Source: Oligoflexia bacterium (GTDB taxonomy: Bacteria; Bdellovibrionota_B; Oligoflexia; Oligoflexales; JAGOVF01). From it: a DNA stretch of 64,000 bases. The DNA lies in the NCBI GenBank assembly GCA_030432875.1, contig JAUILP010000002.1:1-64000 (forward strand), read 5' to 3'. Numbering within the stretch: position 1 is the stretch's first letter; every line of letters starts with the position of its first letter. Below are positions 1 to 7,923 of this stretch, in pieces. A program made the translations under genes and the position numbers. Below the pieces are notes generated by a model, which did not search any database, was not told where the DNA came from, and saw nothing but the letters and a program-made list of their open reading frames with translations.

Positions 1-2
1 GT

Positions 3-185
3 AAAAGAACTCGCGCCGATTGCGGGAGATTCTTTGATATTGCTAGAGGCAGTGCCATGGAATGCGCAGCTGCAATTGATGTATGCAGAATTTTAAATCT
101 TGTAGACGAACAAAAACAACAAACGACCAAGCTGCTTTTGCATTGGATAGTCGCAATGCTTACAAAATTGGCCAGGCCGCACTAA
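3..185 (+). CDS. Four-helix-bundle protein (S23/IVP family), 5'-truncated by window edge
   Basis: The open frame enters from the left edge and gives about 60 residues ending at TAA (183-185). The residues RFFDIARGSAMECAAAIDV, followed by a helix ending in MLTKLARPH, match the C-terminal half of the small four-helix-bundle family first named for proteins encoded in 23S rRNA intervening sequences. Members are about 115-125 residues, so roughly half is missing to the left. The family's cellular role is not settled. It is often found as a solitary gene scattered through genomes, which fits here because no operon partner is visible. The family call rests on the conserved RGSA-E-A block and the terminal 'LTKLAR' motif. 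I saw no frameshift in the visible part. Confidence 0.72.
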   Translation, partial: KRTRADCGRFFDIARGSAMECAAAIDVCRILNLVDEQKQQTTKLLLHWIVAMLTKLARPH

Positions 186-403
186 GCTGCAACGACGCCG
201 TGTTTCGCCCAGACCCACGATGCCGTCTGAGCTTACGCCTAGGCTGACGAAATCGACTAGGTCCACGCATTAATGTGAGTACAGGCCCTAATATTTATCT
301 TTCTATTTGCTATTATTGCGACAACTCTTTTAACGTATTTGAAGATTATTCTTTTTAGGTAAAGGTGACTTTTTTTAGGAGGTTTTTAAAAGAACTAAGA
401 ACG

Positions 404-445
404 GCTTAAGTGATGAACGAAGTGTTGCTACACTAAGCTGTTTTT
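404..445 (+). terminator. Possible Rho-independent terminator
   Basis: GCTTAAGTG (404-412) pairs imperfectly with CACTAAGC (431-438), with an inner AGTGT/ACACT hairpin, followed shortly by TTTTT (441-445). It lies between the rightward four-helix-bundle gene and the convergent methylase gene, where a terminator is expected. The 186-403 stretch before it shows no gene that I can support. Confidence 0.4.
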
Positions 446-466
446 AAGAAAGCATTGTCAATCTAA

Positions 467-1147
467 TTAAGGAAAAAGTATCAAAACAAAATTATCCTTT
501 TTATCGCAGTTGGGCAGGAGGTTTTTCAGCTCTTTGGTAGAATAAAAAAAATAAGTCTCATTTTCATTTCCGATCTCTTTTGCAAGCAAAAAATGTCTAA
601 AATCACGGTGCATCTCAGCGATCTGGGTGATGAGAGCTTTGAGACGATATGGAGTATCTAATATTATAAGCGGGATTTTAAGAGCCAGTGATTTCTTTAA
701 CTCCTCGTGTCTCAGCTTTGGTTCTCGCGGCAAAAAACCCAAATAAAGAAATTTTTTAAGTGGCAGCGGCGAGGCGCTTATGGCTCCCGTTAAACTACTG
801 GGGCCGGGAATTATGTTGATGTTTGCCTTTATCCGAAACGCTAGAGCGACTAGGTCGGCTCCGGGATCATCCATGCCACTAGCCCCTTGGTCGCTCATAT
901 AAAGGACACTTCCTCCCTTGAGGAGAGTTTCTTCAGCGGCCAGTAGCGTTTCTTTTTGTCCGTGCTCGTTATGACGGAGGTAATCCCTAAAAACCTTTGC
1001 TTTTTTAAGGATTTGTCGGGCGGGGCGGTCTTCTTCAAAGATGAGTAACGTTGCCTTTTCAACCCATTCTAAGGCACGCGTCGGAATATCTTCCGGGTTT
1101 CCCAGGCAATTAGCAGCAAGAATGAGTGTTCCCTTGGTTGGCGGCAT
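467..1147 (-). CDS. RsmI-like tetrapyrrole-methylase-fold SAM methyltransferase
   Basis: A 226-residue protein of the SAM-dependent methylase superfamily that includes RsmI, the 16S rRNA C1402 2'-O-methyltransferase. Visible landmarks are an N-terminal GTLILAANCLGNPEDI (RsmI-type 'GTLYLVATPIGNLEDIT'), RHNEHGQKE, the glycine/aspartate loop MSDQGASGMDDPGADLV, and PGPSSLTGAISASPLPLKKF followed by LGFLPRE. RsmI proteins are about 280 residues and carry a C-terminal helical domain. This one stops after the methylase core and its signature loops are diverged, so it may be a paralogue with another target rather than RsmI. The ATG at 1147 begins directly at the conserved strand. It stands alone, convergent with the gene at the left edge and divergent from uppS. 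The function as an rRNA methylase is inferred. Confidence 0.72.
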   Translation of the reverse strand: MPPTKGTLILAANCLGNPEDIPTRALEWVEKATLLIFEEDRPARQILKKAKVFRDYLRHNEHGQKETLLAAEETLLKGGSVLYMSDQGASGMDDPGADLVALAFRIKANINIIPGPSSLTGAISASPLPLKKFLYLGFLPREPKLRHEELKKSLALKIPLIILDTPYRLKALITQIAEMHRDFRHFLLAKEIGNENETYFFYSTKELKNLLPNCDKKDNFVLILFP

Positions 1148-1400
1148 AGTTGGTTTAACCAGTTAATATGATATGGTTTATAGAATATTTATGGCGACCT
1201 AGGGAATAATAACATTAAAAGCCTTAAGTTCGCTTTACAAATAGGCGCAATACCCGCTCGCAATCATATAAAAGGTTTGCTATTTTGTCTTTTTAATTTA
1301 TTTTTATATCCGGGTTTGCTATGTAACACCGGTTGAGTTGAATATGTGCGATTTTAAAAAATAAAAGGTTTATAAAAAATATACTGATCCTTAAGGACTT

Positions 1401-2180
1401 ATGATAGAACCTCGTGATCTTAAAACATTAGATAAAAGCGGAGCCTCAGGCGCTCATCAGCTCAAGCATGTTGCCATCATCATGGATGGTAATGGTCGCT
1501 GGGCAAATCAGCGAGGTTTTTCGCGGATTATTGGCCATAAACACGGTGTCAAAAATGTTCGCACGGTAGTCAAGGCCGCAAAATCTCTGGGTATAGAAGT
1601 CTTAAGTCTCTTTGCTTTTAGTGAAGAAAACTGGGGGCGACCCCTACTTGAAGTCCGTTCCATTATGGCGCTAATTGATCAGTTTATCATTAGGGACCGA
1701 AAAACTCTGGACCGCGAAAACATCCGTTTGAAAGTTATTGGTGATTTGACGCGGCTTCCTTTAAAAACAAGAGCTTTGATCGAAAATACAGTTGAAATAC
1801 TTAGTAAAAATTCGGGCATGATTCTTAATGTTGCTATTAGCTATAGCGGAAGAGCTGATATTTTAAATGCCAGCTTAAAACTTGCTGAGGCACTTAAACA
1901 GGGGGCGTTGAGTCCTGAAAACGTGACACCAGAGGTGTTCAGCAAGTACCTAAGCACAAGTGACATCGCCGCACCCGATCTTCTCATCCGCACCAGCGGC
2001 GAACATCGTATTTCTAATTTTATGATTTGGCAGCTTGCTTATACGGAGCTGTATTTTACTGACGTCTTATGGCCTGATTTTTCTGAACAAGATTTTTATG
2101 CTGCCATAAAAGATTATCATATGCGCGATCGACGCTTTGGCCTGGTGAAAACCCAAAATCCAGAATCCCTGCCACTTTGA
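1401..2180 (+). CDS. uppS: Isoprenyl transferase (undecaprenyl diphosphate synthase)
   Basis: Cis-prenyltransferase that condenses eight isopentenyl diphosphates onto farnesyl diphosphate to make the C55 carrier for peptidoglycan and surface polysaccharides. The 259 residues carry the family signatures: HVAIIMDGNGRWA (catalytic Asp29), SLFAFSEENWGRP at about 69-81, RTSGE (197-201) with RISNFMIWQ, and TELYFTDVLWPDF. Length is typical (about 250). AAGGA at 1393-1397 lies only 3 nt before the ATG, which is tight, but the first conserved block starts 22 residues in, so the start is plausible. It opens the run uppS-cdsA-rseP, an order common in proteobacteria, with cdsA 25 nt downstream. Cytosolic and membrane-associated. 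Confidence 0.96.
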   Translation: MIEPRDLKTLDKSGASGAHQLKHVAIIMDGNGRWANQRGFSRIIGHKHGVKNVRTVVKAAKSLGIEVLSLFAFSEENWGRPLLEVRSIMALIDQFIIRDRKTLDRENIRLKVIGDLTRLPLKTRALIENTVEILSKNSGMILNVAISYSGRADILNASLKLAEALKQGALSPENVTPEVFSKYLSTSDIAAPDLLIRTSGEHRISNFMIWQLAYTELYFTDVLWPDFSEQDFYAAIKDYHMRDRRFGLVKTQNPESLPL

Positions 2181-2205
2181 ATATCTTTAAGTTAAAGGGT
2201 AAAAA

Positions 2206-3069
2206 ATGCTTAAACACAGAGTTATGACCGCTATAATTGGTGGCGGGTTACTCGTACTTCTCTTTATTTACGGGGCACCTTCCCTCATCGCTTTTGCGCT
2301 TGGGGCAGGCCTTTTTCTATCCGTTTTTGAAGCAACAAGTATGCTCATACCCGCATGTATTGAAACGTTTACCCGTGAGCCAGAGGAAAAGAAATATCTC
2401 CTCAGTAAAACGAAACATTTTAATTATTTTAATATCTGTATGGGGCTGTCCCTATTTGTCACCATGCTTGGCTCGCAAAATGTTAATGCCTCGATCGTGA
2501 TTTTTGCCGGTCTCGTGATATCATGGGTGGCGGCATTATTTTTAGCGGCAAGTCCCGCTGCAATTATGGGTTTGGTTTTTGCTAATACCTTTAGTCTTCT
2601 TTATGGGAGCGTCTTTTGGTTTATTATCTGGGAACTTTTTTCGATGCCAGGAAGTTTTTATAATGTTTTTTTTCTGCTTCTCATCGTTTTCGCTTCGGAT
2701 ACGGGGGCTTATTTTTCTGGGAGATTTTTTGGTAAACGAAAATTAGCGCCGCATCTGAGCCCTAAAAAAACGGTGGAAGGTTTGATAGGCGGCGTACTGT
2801 CGGGAATAGTAGTCGTATGTCTATATAATTTTTTACTTGATGAACTTTTTTCTTCTAGTTACCTGTATATTGTTTTGGCGGGGCTCATCGCAAGTTTAAT
2901 CGGTGTTTTGGGTGATCTATTTGAATCAACGTTAAAGCGCTTTGCGAATGTCAAAGACTCTGGTGGGCTTTTGCCTGGGCATGGTGGTATACTGGACCGT
3001 ATTGATGCGCTCATCTTTGCCGCGCCTTTGGTGTGGTACATGCTTACCATTATGGGAGATAAGGGGTAA
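2206..3069 (+). CDS. cdsA: Phosphatidate cytidylyltransferase
   Basis: Integral membrane enzyme making CDP-diacylglycerol from CTP and phosphatidate, the precursor used by PssA at 5812. The 287 residues hold several hydrophobic segments and the complete CDP-DG synthase signature near the C-terminus: S-T-L-K-R, then KDSGGLLPGHGG, then LDRID, at about residues 244-270. SDTGAYFSGRFFGKRKLAP with SPKKTVEG precedes it, as in characterised CdsA proteins. A Shine-Dalgarno AAAGGG sits 6 nt before the ATG. It lies between uppS (25 nt gap) and rseP (3 nt gap), so the three are surely cotranscribed. In many proteobacteria dxr sits between cdsA and rseP; it is absent here. Confidence 0.96.
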   Translation: MLKHRVMTAIIGGGLLVLLFIYGAPSLIAFALGAGLFLSVFEATSMLIPACIETFTREPEEKKYLLSKTKHFNYFNICMGLSLFVTMLGSQNVNASIVIFAGLVISWVAALFLAASPAAIMGLVFANTFSLLYGSVFWFIIWELFSMPGSFYNVFFLLLIVFASDTGAYFSGRFFGKRKLAPHLSPKKTVEGLIGGVLSGIVVVCLYNFLLDELFSSSYLYIVLAGLIASLIGVLGDLFESTLKRFANVKDSGGLLPGHGGILDRIDALIFAAPLVWYMLTIMGDKG

Positions 3070-3072
3070 ATT

Positions 3073-4836
3073 GTGGGAATCGAGCAGATTATTGGTCAGC
3101 CAGCGGTAGCTATCATTGTACTTCTGGGTGCCCTGATTTTTTTTCATGAACTAGGTCATTTCATCGTCGGACGTCTTTGTGGCGTGGGTGTTGAAATTTT
3201 TTCGATCGGCTTCGGCCCTACCCTTCTGAATATAAATTATAAAAATACCAGCTATAAGCTCTGTCTTATTCCTCTCGGGGGATATGTAAAATTCGCGGGA
3301 AGTCTTAGCGAAGAGCCTGTTTCCGAAGTTTTTTATGGAAAGGAATTTTTCGCGGCATCGCGTTTAAAACGAGCCGCTATAATTGCGGCAGGACCGGGAG
3401 CAAATTTTTTGCTTGCGGTTGTTTGTTATACTTTCATCGCCCATGATGGCATTCCTCAGTTTCCTGCTTATATCGGTCAGGTGCGTTCGGGGAGCCCAGC
3501 GGATCAGGTGGGTATAGAGTCACAAGATGTTGTGGTCTCAATCAATGGGAAAATGATTTCTTATTGGAGTGAACTTCAGGAAACCATAGCGCTGTCTCCA
3601 CCGAATAGTGATCTCAACCTAACGGTAAGTCGCGATAATCAGCCGCTGGACTTTGTTATCAAACCGAACACGAGCGAAGTTGAAGATGAAATGGGGAAAA
3701 AACAGCAGCAGAATGTCATTGGTGTTGGCTTAGAATATATACTGCCTATTTTGACTGTCACTGAGGATTCGCCCGCCTTTAACGCGGGCCTTCGGACAGG
3801 CATGCTTCTAGAAAGTGTCACTTTTGAAAATGGCACCCTAAAAAAAATAACCAGTAGTGATGAGATTTTTATAGCACTGGGCGAAGCAGAGAAAAGCGGT
3901 AGTCCCCATCTTGTTTTTACGGTAAGCGCGCCCGCGATAGGTGATGAACAAAAGGACCCTAATGCAGAAGAAAAATTGGCCGTCAAAGGGAGTCAGCAGG
4001 ACATCGGCCTGGATTTACTTGATCGGGCAGAGGGCGTGGCTCAAGCTGAATTGACATCGAAAGCTAGAGGCAGGGAGCTTGCGACTCTTTTGGGGATTAG
4101 TGATAGTCAACTAACCATCAAATCTATCGCCTCCGAAGACCTAAAGTCGCTTCTTAAGCCTAATGACCGTCTTATCCGCTTTAATGAAACTTTGCTAGAT
4201 GACATTTATAGTTTGGCGCATGGGTTTGAAACCGCGGAAAAGGCGAGTGCGAATATTGAAATTCTTAGAGGGGGTGAAGTCCTCAAGCTAACCGTCCCTT
4301 TGCAAAGCTATGAAGTGCAAAAGGTAAGCGGAAAGGCTTTGGCCTATTATTTGGATGTCCAAATGCTCGGGAGTCGCAAAGCGCCTGAGGTTATTTTGCA
4401 AAAATTTGGGGGGATCTTTGGGGCTTTTCAATTTAGTCTTATACAAACCGGCAAGCATGCCGGAATGATTGTGGGTGGCATTTATAATTTGATCATAGGC
4501 AACATGCCTCTTAAGGCCCTTGGTGGCCCCATGATGATTGCTAAGGTGGCCGGAGATAGCGCTAAAATGGGATGGAAGTCTTATCTTGGTACCATGGCTT
4601 TGATTAGCATCAATTTAGGCGTCATAAATCTGTTTCCGATTCCGGTGCTCGATGGAGGGCAGTTACTGCTAATTGCTGCGGAAGCCGTGAAACGGCGGCG
4701 CTTAGAGCCAAAAGCTGTAGAAAATTTTCAAAAAATTGGCTTTGTCCTTTTGTTTTCACTTATCATACTCTCTCTTTACAATGATTTAAGCCGTTTTTGG
4801 GCTTCAATGCTCGCAGGCATTAAGGATATGTTTTAG
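3073..4836 (+). CDS. rseP: RIP metalloprotease RseP (site-2 protease) with expanded PDZ region
   Basis: Membrane zinc protease that cleaves anti-sigma factors and remnant signal peptides inside the membrane. The zinc motif HELGH is at residues 25-29 in the first TM segment, and the third ligand region NLFPIPVLDGG is at 519-529 in a C-terminal TM segment. Between them lie PDZ-like segments at about 133-200 (SGSPADQVGI), 222-285 (DSPAFNAGL) and a more diverged 335-415. At 587 residues it is clearly longer than the usual 420-460; the excess is in the periplasmic PDZ part. The start is GTG at 3073, 3 nt after the cdsA stop, with AAGGGG overlapping the end of cdsA. A natural substrate candidate in this window is the membrane-anchored anti-sigma-like protein at 31155, which is inference only. 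Confidence 0.95.
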   Translation: MGIEQIIGQPAVAIIVLLGALIFFHELGHFIVGRLCGVGVEIFSIGFGPTLLNINYKNTSYKLCLIPLGGYVKFAGSLSEEPVSEVFYGKEFFAASRLKRAAIIAAGPGANFLLAVVCYTFIAHDGIPQFPAYIGQVRSGSPADQVGIESQDVVVSINGKMISYWSELQETIALSPPNSDLNLTVSRDNQPLDFVIKPNTSEVEDEMGKKQQQNVIGVGLEYILPILTVTEDSPAFNAGLRTGMLLESVTFENGTLKKITSSDEIFIALGEAEKSGSPHLVFTVSAPAIGDEQKDPNAEEKLAVKGSQQDIGLDLLDRAEGVAQAELTSKARGRELATLLGISDSQLTIKSIASEDLKSLLKPNDRLIRFNETLLDDIYSLAHGFETAEKASANIEILRGGEVLKLTVPLQSYEVQKVSGKALAYYLDVQMLGSRKAPEVILQKFGGIFGAFQFSLIQTGKHAGMIVGGIYNLIIGNMPLKALGGPMMIAKVAGDSAKMGWKSYLGTMALISINLGVINLFPIPVLDGGQLLLIAAEAVKRRRLEPKAVENFQKIGFVLLFSLIILSLYNDLSRFWASMLAGIKDMF

Positions 4837-4892
4837 ACGGTTTTTTTGGGGCAAAAACACACGCAAAGCAAAATGAATTAGGTTAAAATTTT

Positions 4893-5660
4893 ATGGGAAT
4901 GAATTATTTTTTGCTTCTCGATACGTCCCTCTCAGGACTTGCCTTGGGGCTTGTTCAATATGAAAAAGATGGCGCTAGCACCTTAAAAACTCTGCTTGAT
5001 TCTTTTATCCATCCCGTTCGCAATGAAGCATTTACCGGCCTAGGGCATGAAATTAATGCCTTGATCGGCAGAAATCACTTGCAGCATGGAGACATTGATG
5101 GCCTGGTCATCGGAATAGGGCCAGGCTCCTTCACGGGTATACGCATTGGCATGGCTTTTGTTCAAGGGTTGATGGCGGGGAGGCATGGTAAAGGGGAGAA
5201 AAACCTCCTTGTCAAAGGGGTATCGACTTTAGAGGCTTTGGGTCTATGGTTTTTGCATAACCCCGGTGGTCTTGATAAACAAATGGTGATTTTTCCCTCG
5301 ACGGCGACTCATGCATATGTTGCTGTCGTAGAAAAACGCGACGGTCAAGACGATAGGGGGCACTTTTCTGGACGACTTGTGGGCATAAAAGAGTTAGCAG
5401 AAAGCCAGGGTTCCTTGATGGGGACGGATATTTCTGACACAGGCATTACTCTCATCGAAAATAATATACCTAGTTTTTCCACAGCTCTCGAAAAAAGCGG
5501 GAAAGCTTTCACGCTAAAGTCAGCTCAGGACGTTCTCCCAGAAATTATCCTCGCTTTGAAGGCTAGCATCGGGGCAGATTTTCCGCTAGGATTCAAAACA
5601 GAACTGCCCGTTGCCGATTATGCCCGCTTGTCAACAGCAGAAGAGCGCATCGTCAAATAA
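4893..5660 (+). CDS. tsaB: tRNA t6A biosynthesis protein TsaB
   Basis: TsaB is the ASKHA-fold scaffold partner of TsaD and TsaE in making N6-threonylcarbamoyladenosine at tRNA position 37. The N-terminus FLLLDTSLSGLALGLV is the phosphate-1 strand of the fold, and VIGIGPGSFTGIRIGMAF is the family's hallmark. The 255 residues are slightly longer than E. coli TsaB (231). The start ATG at 4893 is followed two codons later by another ATG (4899). Neither has a strong Shine-Dalgarno, so the exact start is uncertain by two residues. It follows rseP by 56 nt and probably shares its transcript. No RimI or TsaD gene is adjacent. Confidence 0.92.
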   Translation: MGMNYFLLLDTSLSGLALGLVQYEKDGASTLKTLLDSFIHPVRNEAFTGLGHEINALIGRNHLQHGDIDGLVIGIGPGSFTGIRIGMAFVQGLMAGRHGKGEKNLLVKGVSTLEALGLWFLHNPGGLDKQMVIFPSTATHAYVAVVEKRDGQDDRGHFSGRLVGIKELAESQGSLMGTDISDTGITLIENNIPSFSTALEKSGKAFTLKSAQDVLPEIILALKASIGADFPLGFKTELPVADYARLSTAEERIVK

Positions 5661-5763
5661 GTAATACGACAACTCGCAGACGTCAGAACAACCGACTACC
5701 GTAGAGGGTACATGAAACCTCAGGTTTTTCTGCTCTAAGCGTTCTAATGTCGGGTAACGGGCG

Positions 5764-5769
5764 TATAAT
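5764..5769 (+). promoter_or_regulatory. Candidate -10 box upstream of pssA
   Basis: A perfect TATAAT, 43 nt before the pssA start, in the 151-nt gap after tsaB. At 16-18 nt spacing upstream no good TTGACA match is seen, so a standard sigma-70 promoter is only suggested. It would let pssA be expressed separately from the uppS operon. Confidence 0.4.
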
Positions 5770-5811
5770 TTTTTAATTTAGAGCAGTCCTGAAAATGAAG
5801 AGAGGATCACA

Positions 5812-6672
5812 ATGGTCAAAAGTCCAGCTTTAAAAAAACGCGTGGGGAGTGCTGTTTATATTCTTCCCAATTTACTCACCACGGGAAACTTGTTTTTTGG
5901 TTTTTTTTCGATAATAAAATCCTTACAGGGTCAATTCGGCTGGGCAGCTGTCGCCATTTTACTTGCAGGTATTTTTGATATTTTGGATGGGCGAGTCGCC
6001 CGAATGACCCATAGTTCGAGCGAATTTGGGGTGCAGTATGATTCCTTGTGTGATCTGGTAAGCTTTGGTCTAGCACCCGCGTTTCTCATGTTCCAATATG
6101 GTTTGCACGAACTCGGACGTTTGGGTTGGATGGTCTCCTTCATCTTTCTCGCGTGCGGCGCTCTTCGGCTCGCCAGGTTTAATGTTTTCTCTGCCATTGG
6201 CCAGGCAACTGGGGATTTTATTGGTCTTCCCATTCCTCTTGCTGCCTACAATATCGCCTGCTTTGTTCTGTTACATCTAGAAGTTTTTGGGGCAAATGTC
6301 CAGAACACAGAAACGCCGCTGCGATTTTTAGCTCAGTATCTTGATGGCAGCATTTTAAAAAGTTATGTTTTTCTGGGTGTCGGCTTGCTTCTGGCTGTAG
6401 CTATGGTCAGCAATTTTCCTTATCGCTCCCATAAGACCCTAAAACTAAAGGGTGTTATTCGGCCTTTTAAATTTTTGTCGTTGGTGGTACTTCTGTTCGC
6501 TCTGGTCGGTTATCTTCCAGAACTGTTTGGCTTTTTGCTTTGTTTTATCTATGCGATCAGTGGCCCAATAGACTGGCTTCTGGGGAACAATAAACTCAAT
6601 GATGATGCCATTTATTTTTCTAGCGAAGATGAACCCCAGGATGACGAAAACAGCAGCGATTCTGATTCGTGA
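5812..6672 (+). CDS. pssA: CDP-diacylglycerol--serine O-phosphatidyltransferase
   Basis: Integral membrane CDP-alcohol phosphatidyltransferase that makes phosphatidylserine from CDP-DAG and serine, the first step toward phosphatidylethanolamine. The family signature D-G-x2-A-R-x8-G-x3-D-x3-D is exact: D59, G60, A63, R64, G73, D77, D81. About eight hydrophobic segments follow, then an acidic Ser/Asp/Glu-rich tail at 267-286. The N-terminal LPNLLTTGNLFFGFFSI is typical of the PssA type rather than PgsA. Length (286) is normal. AGAGGA lies 5 nt before the ATG. The substrate is supplied by cdsA 2.7 kb upstream. No psd gene is present in the window. Confidence 0.93.
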   Translation: MVKSPALKKRVGSAVYILPNLLTTGNLFFGFFSIIKSLQGQFGWAAVAILLAGIFDILDGRVARMTHSSSEFGVQYDSLCDLVSFGLAPAFLMFQYGLHELGRLGWMVSFIFLACGALRLARFNVFSAIGQATGDFIGLPIPLAAYNIACFVLLHLEVFGANVQNTETPLRFLAQYLDGSILKSYVFLGVGLLLAVAMVSNFPYRSHKTLKLKGVIRPFKFLSLVVLLFALVGYLPELFGFLLCFIYAISGPIDWLLGNNKLNDDAIYFSSEDEPQDDENSSDSDS

Positions 6673-6690
6673 AAATTGCCTAGGATTTTA

Positions 6691-6717
6691 GCCAGGCAAG
6701 CCAAAGTCGTGCCTGGC
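6691..6717. repeat. Perfect 8-bp hairpin downstream of pssA
   Basis: GCCAGGCA (6691-6698) and TGCCTGGC (6710-6717) form a perfect stem with an 11-nt loop, 19 nt after the pssA stop. No T-run follows on either strand, so it is more likely an mRNA 3'-end stabiliser or Rho-type boundary than an intrinsic terminator. Confidence 0.45.
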
Positions 6718-6887
6718 CTCTGGAAATATCAAATGAGATAAATATTTGCCCGCCTTAAAAAATGTCATTGCAATATTTATTCTCAATAAAAAATAGTATA
6801 CAGTTCAGTTTTAAAAATTTTTTTTACAAATAGCTTCAAGGTTGAGCCATTTGCGTGATTAACCAATAGATGATCAAGGATACCCCA

Positions 6888-7916
6888 ATGAAAGTTGCGA
6901 TTTTAGGAGCCACAGGCGCAGTTGGTCGTGAAATGATTAAAGATTTGGCTGATAGTCCTTTTAGCAAGCATTGTGACGTGCATCTCTTCGCAAGCCCAAG
7001 GTCTGCGGGGGCCTCTTTGCCATTTAAGGAAAAGACTCTTCATGTTAAGCCTTTTTCACTAGAGGCCTTGCAAGGTTTTACTTTTGCTCTTTCTAGTATT
7101 AGTTCTAGTTTTTCCAGAGAGTGGGGCGAAAAATTAGCAGCTCAGGGAACCATAATGATTGACAATAGCAGCGCTTTTCGCATGCACGCGCATATTCCTT
7201 TGGTGGTTCCAGAGGTCAATATCAATGCGGTCAATATCAAAGATAAGAGCTTTCCCAATATTATCGCCAATCCCAATTGTTCTACTATCCCTCTGGCTAT
7301 GAGCTTGCTGCCTCTAGAAAAAACATTTGGGGTGAAAAAAGTTTTTGTTTCGACCTACCAGTCTGTATCCGGGGCAGGACAAAAAGGAATGAGTGAGTTA
7401 GAAGAGCAGTCTTCAGCTTATTTGCAGGGTGAGGGGAAAAGTCTAAAGCCTAAGCATTTTAAACAGCCTATTGCCTTCAATATTATTCCAGCCATTGACG
7501 TAATGGATGGGGCAGGTCACTGCTTTGAAGAAGAAAAAGTGGTGCGAGAATCCCGTAAGATCTTAGGAATGCCTGAGTTGGAAATTCTTGTGACTACTGC
7601 TCGCGTGCCGACCTTTAACTGTCACTGCGAAGCTGTAACAGTAGAGCTTGCTCGTGAAGTGACCCGAGAAGAAGTGACACAGGTATTTCGTGATTGTGGC
7701 TTTTTAGAAGTTGATGCGCGCAATGAACCGGAATATTTTCCGTCAAATTATCTTTTTAAGGGAAAAAAAGGCGTAGGCCTTGGGCGCGTGCGTTTGCCGC
7801 TTGAAAAAACAAAATCAAATTTCGTGCAATTTTGGCTGGTTATTGATAACCTTAAAAAAGGCGCTGCGACAAATGCAGTAGAAATTTTTGATAAACTTTA
7901 TCCTCAATTTCAATGA
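6888..7916 (+). CDS. asd: Aspartate-semialdehyde dehydrogenase
   Basis: NADP-dependent reductive dephosphorylation of aspartyl phosphate to aspartate semialdehyde, the branch point to lysine/diaminopimelate, threonine and methionine. From the ATG at 6888 the protein opens with MKVAILGATGAVGRE (nucleotide-binding loop). The catalytic cysteine is C131 in ANPNCSTIP, and the substrate-binding segment RVPTFNCHCEAV follows. I prefer 6888 over the in-frame ATG at 6870 because AAGGA (6876-6880) is 7 nt before 6888 and the family starts at this strand; the earlier ATG has no Shine-Dalgarno. That gives 342 residues, the usual length. The next gene begins 7 nt after the stop. Confidence 0.95.
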   Translation: MKVAILGATGAVGREMIKDLADSPFSKHCDVHLFASPRSAGASLPFKEKTLHVKPFSLEALQGFTFALSSISSSFSREWGEKLAAQGTIMIDNSSAFRMHAHIPLVVPEVNINAVNIKDKSFPNIIANPNCSTIPLAMSLLPLEKTFGVKKVFVSTYQSVSGAGQKGMSELEEQSSAYLQGEGKSLKPKHFKQPIAFNIIPAIDVMDGAGHCFEEEKVVRESRKILGMPELEILVTTARVPTFNCHCEAVTVELAREVTREEVTQVFRDCGFLEVDARNEPEYFPSNYLFKGKKGVGLGRVRLPLEKTKSNFVQFWLVIDNLKKGAATNAVEIFDKLYPQFQ

Positions 7917-7923
7917 AAAAGAA

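Noticed and set aside
186-403. Possible tRNA or small RNA after the four-helix-bundle gene
   Set aside because: No T-loop or acceptor-stem pairing could be found; only the terminator at 404-445 is supportable.
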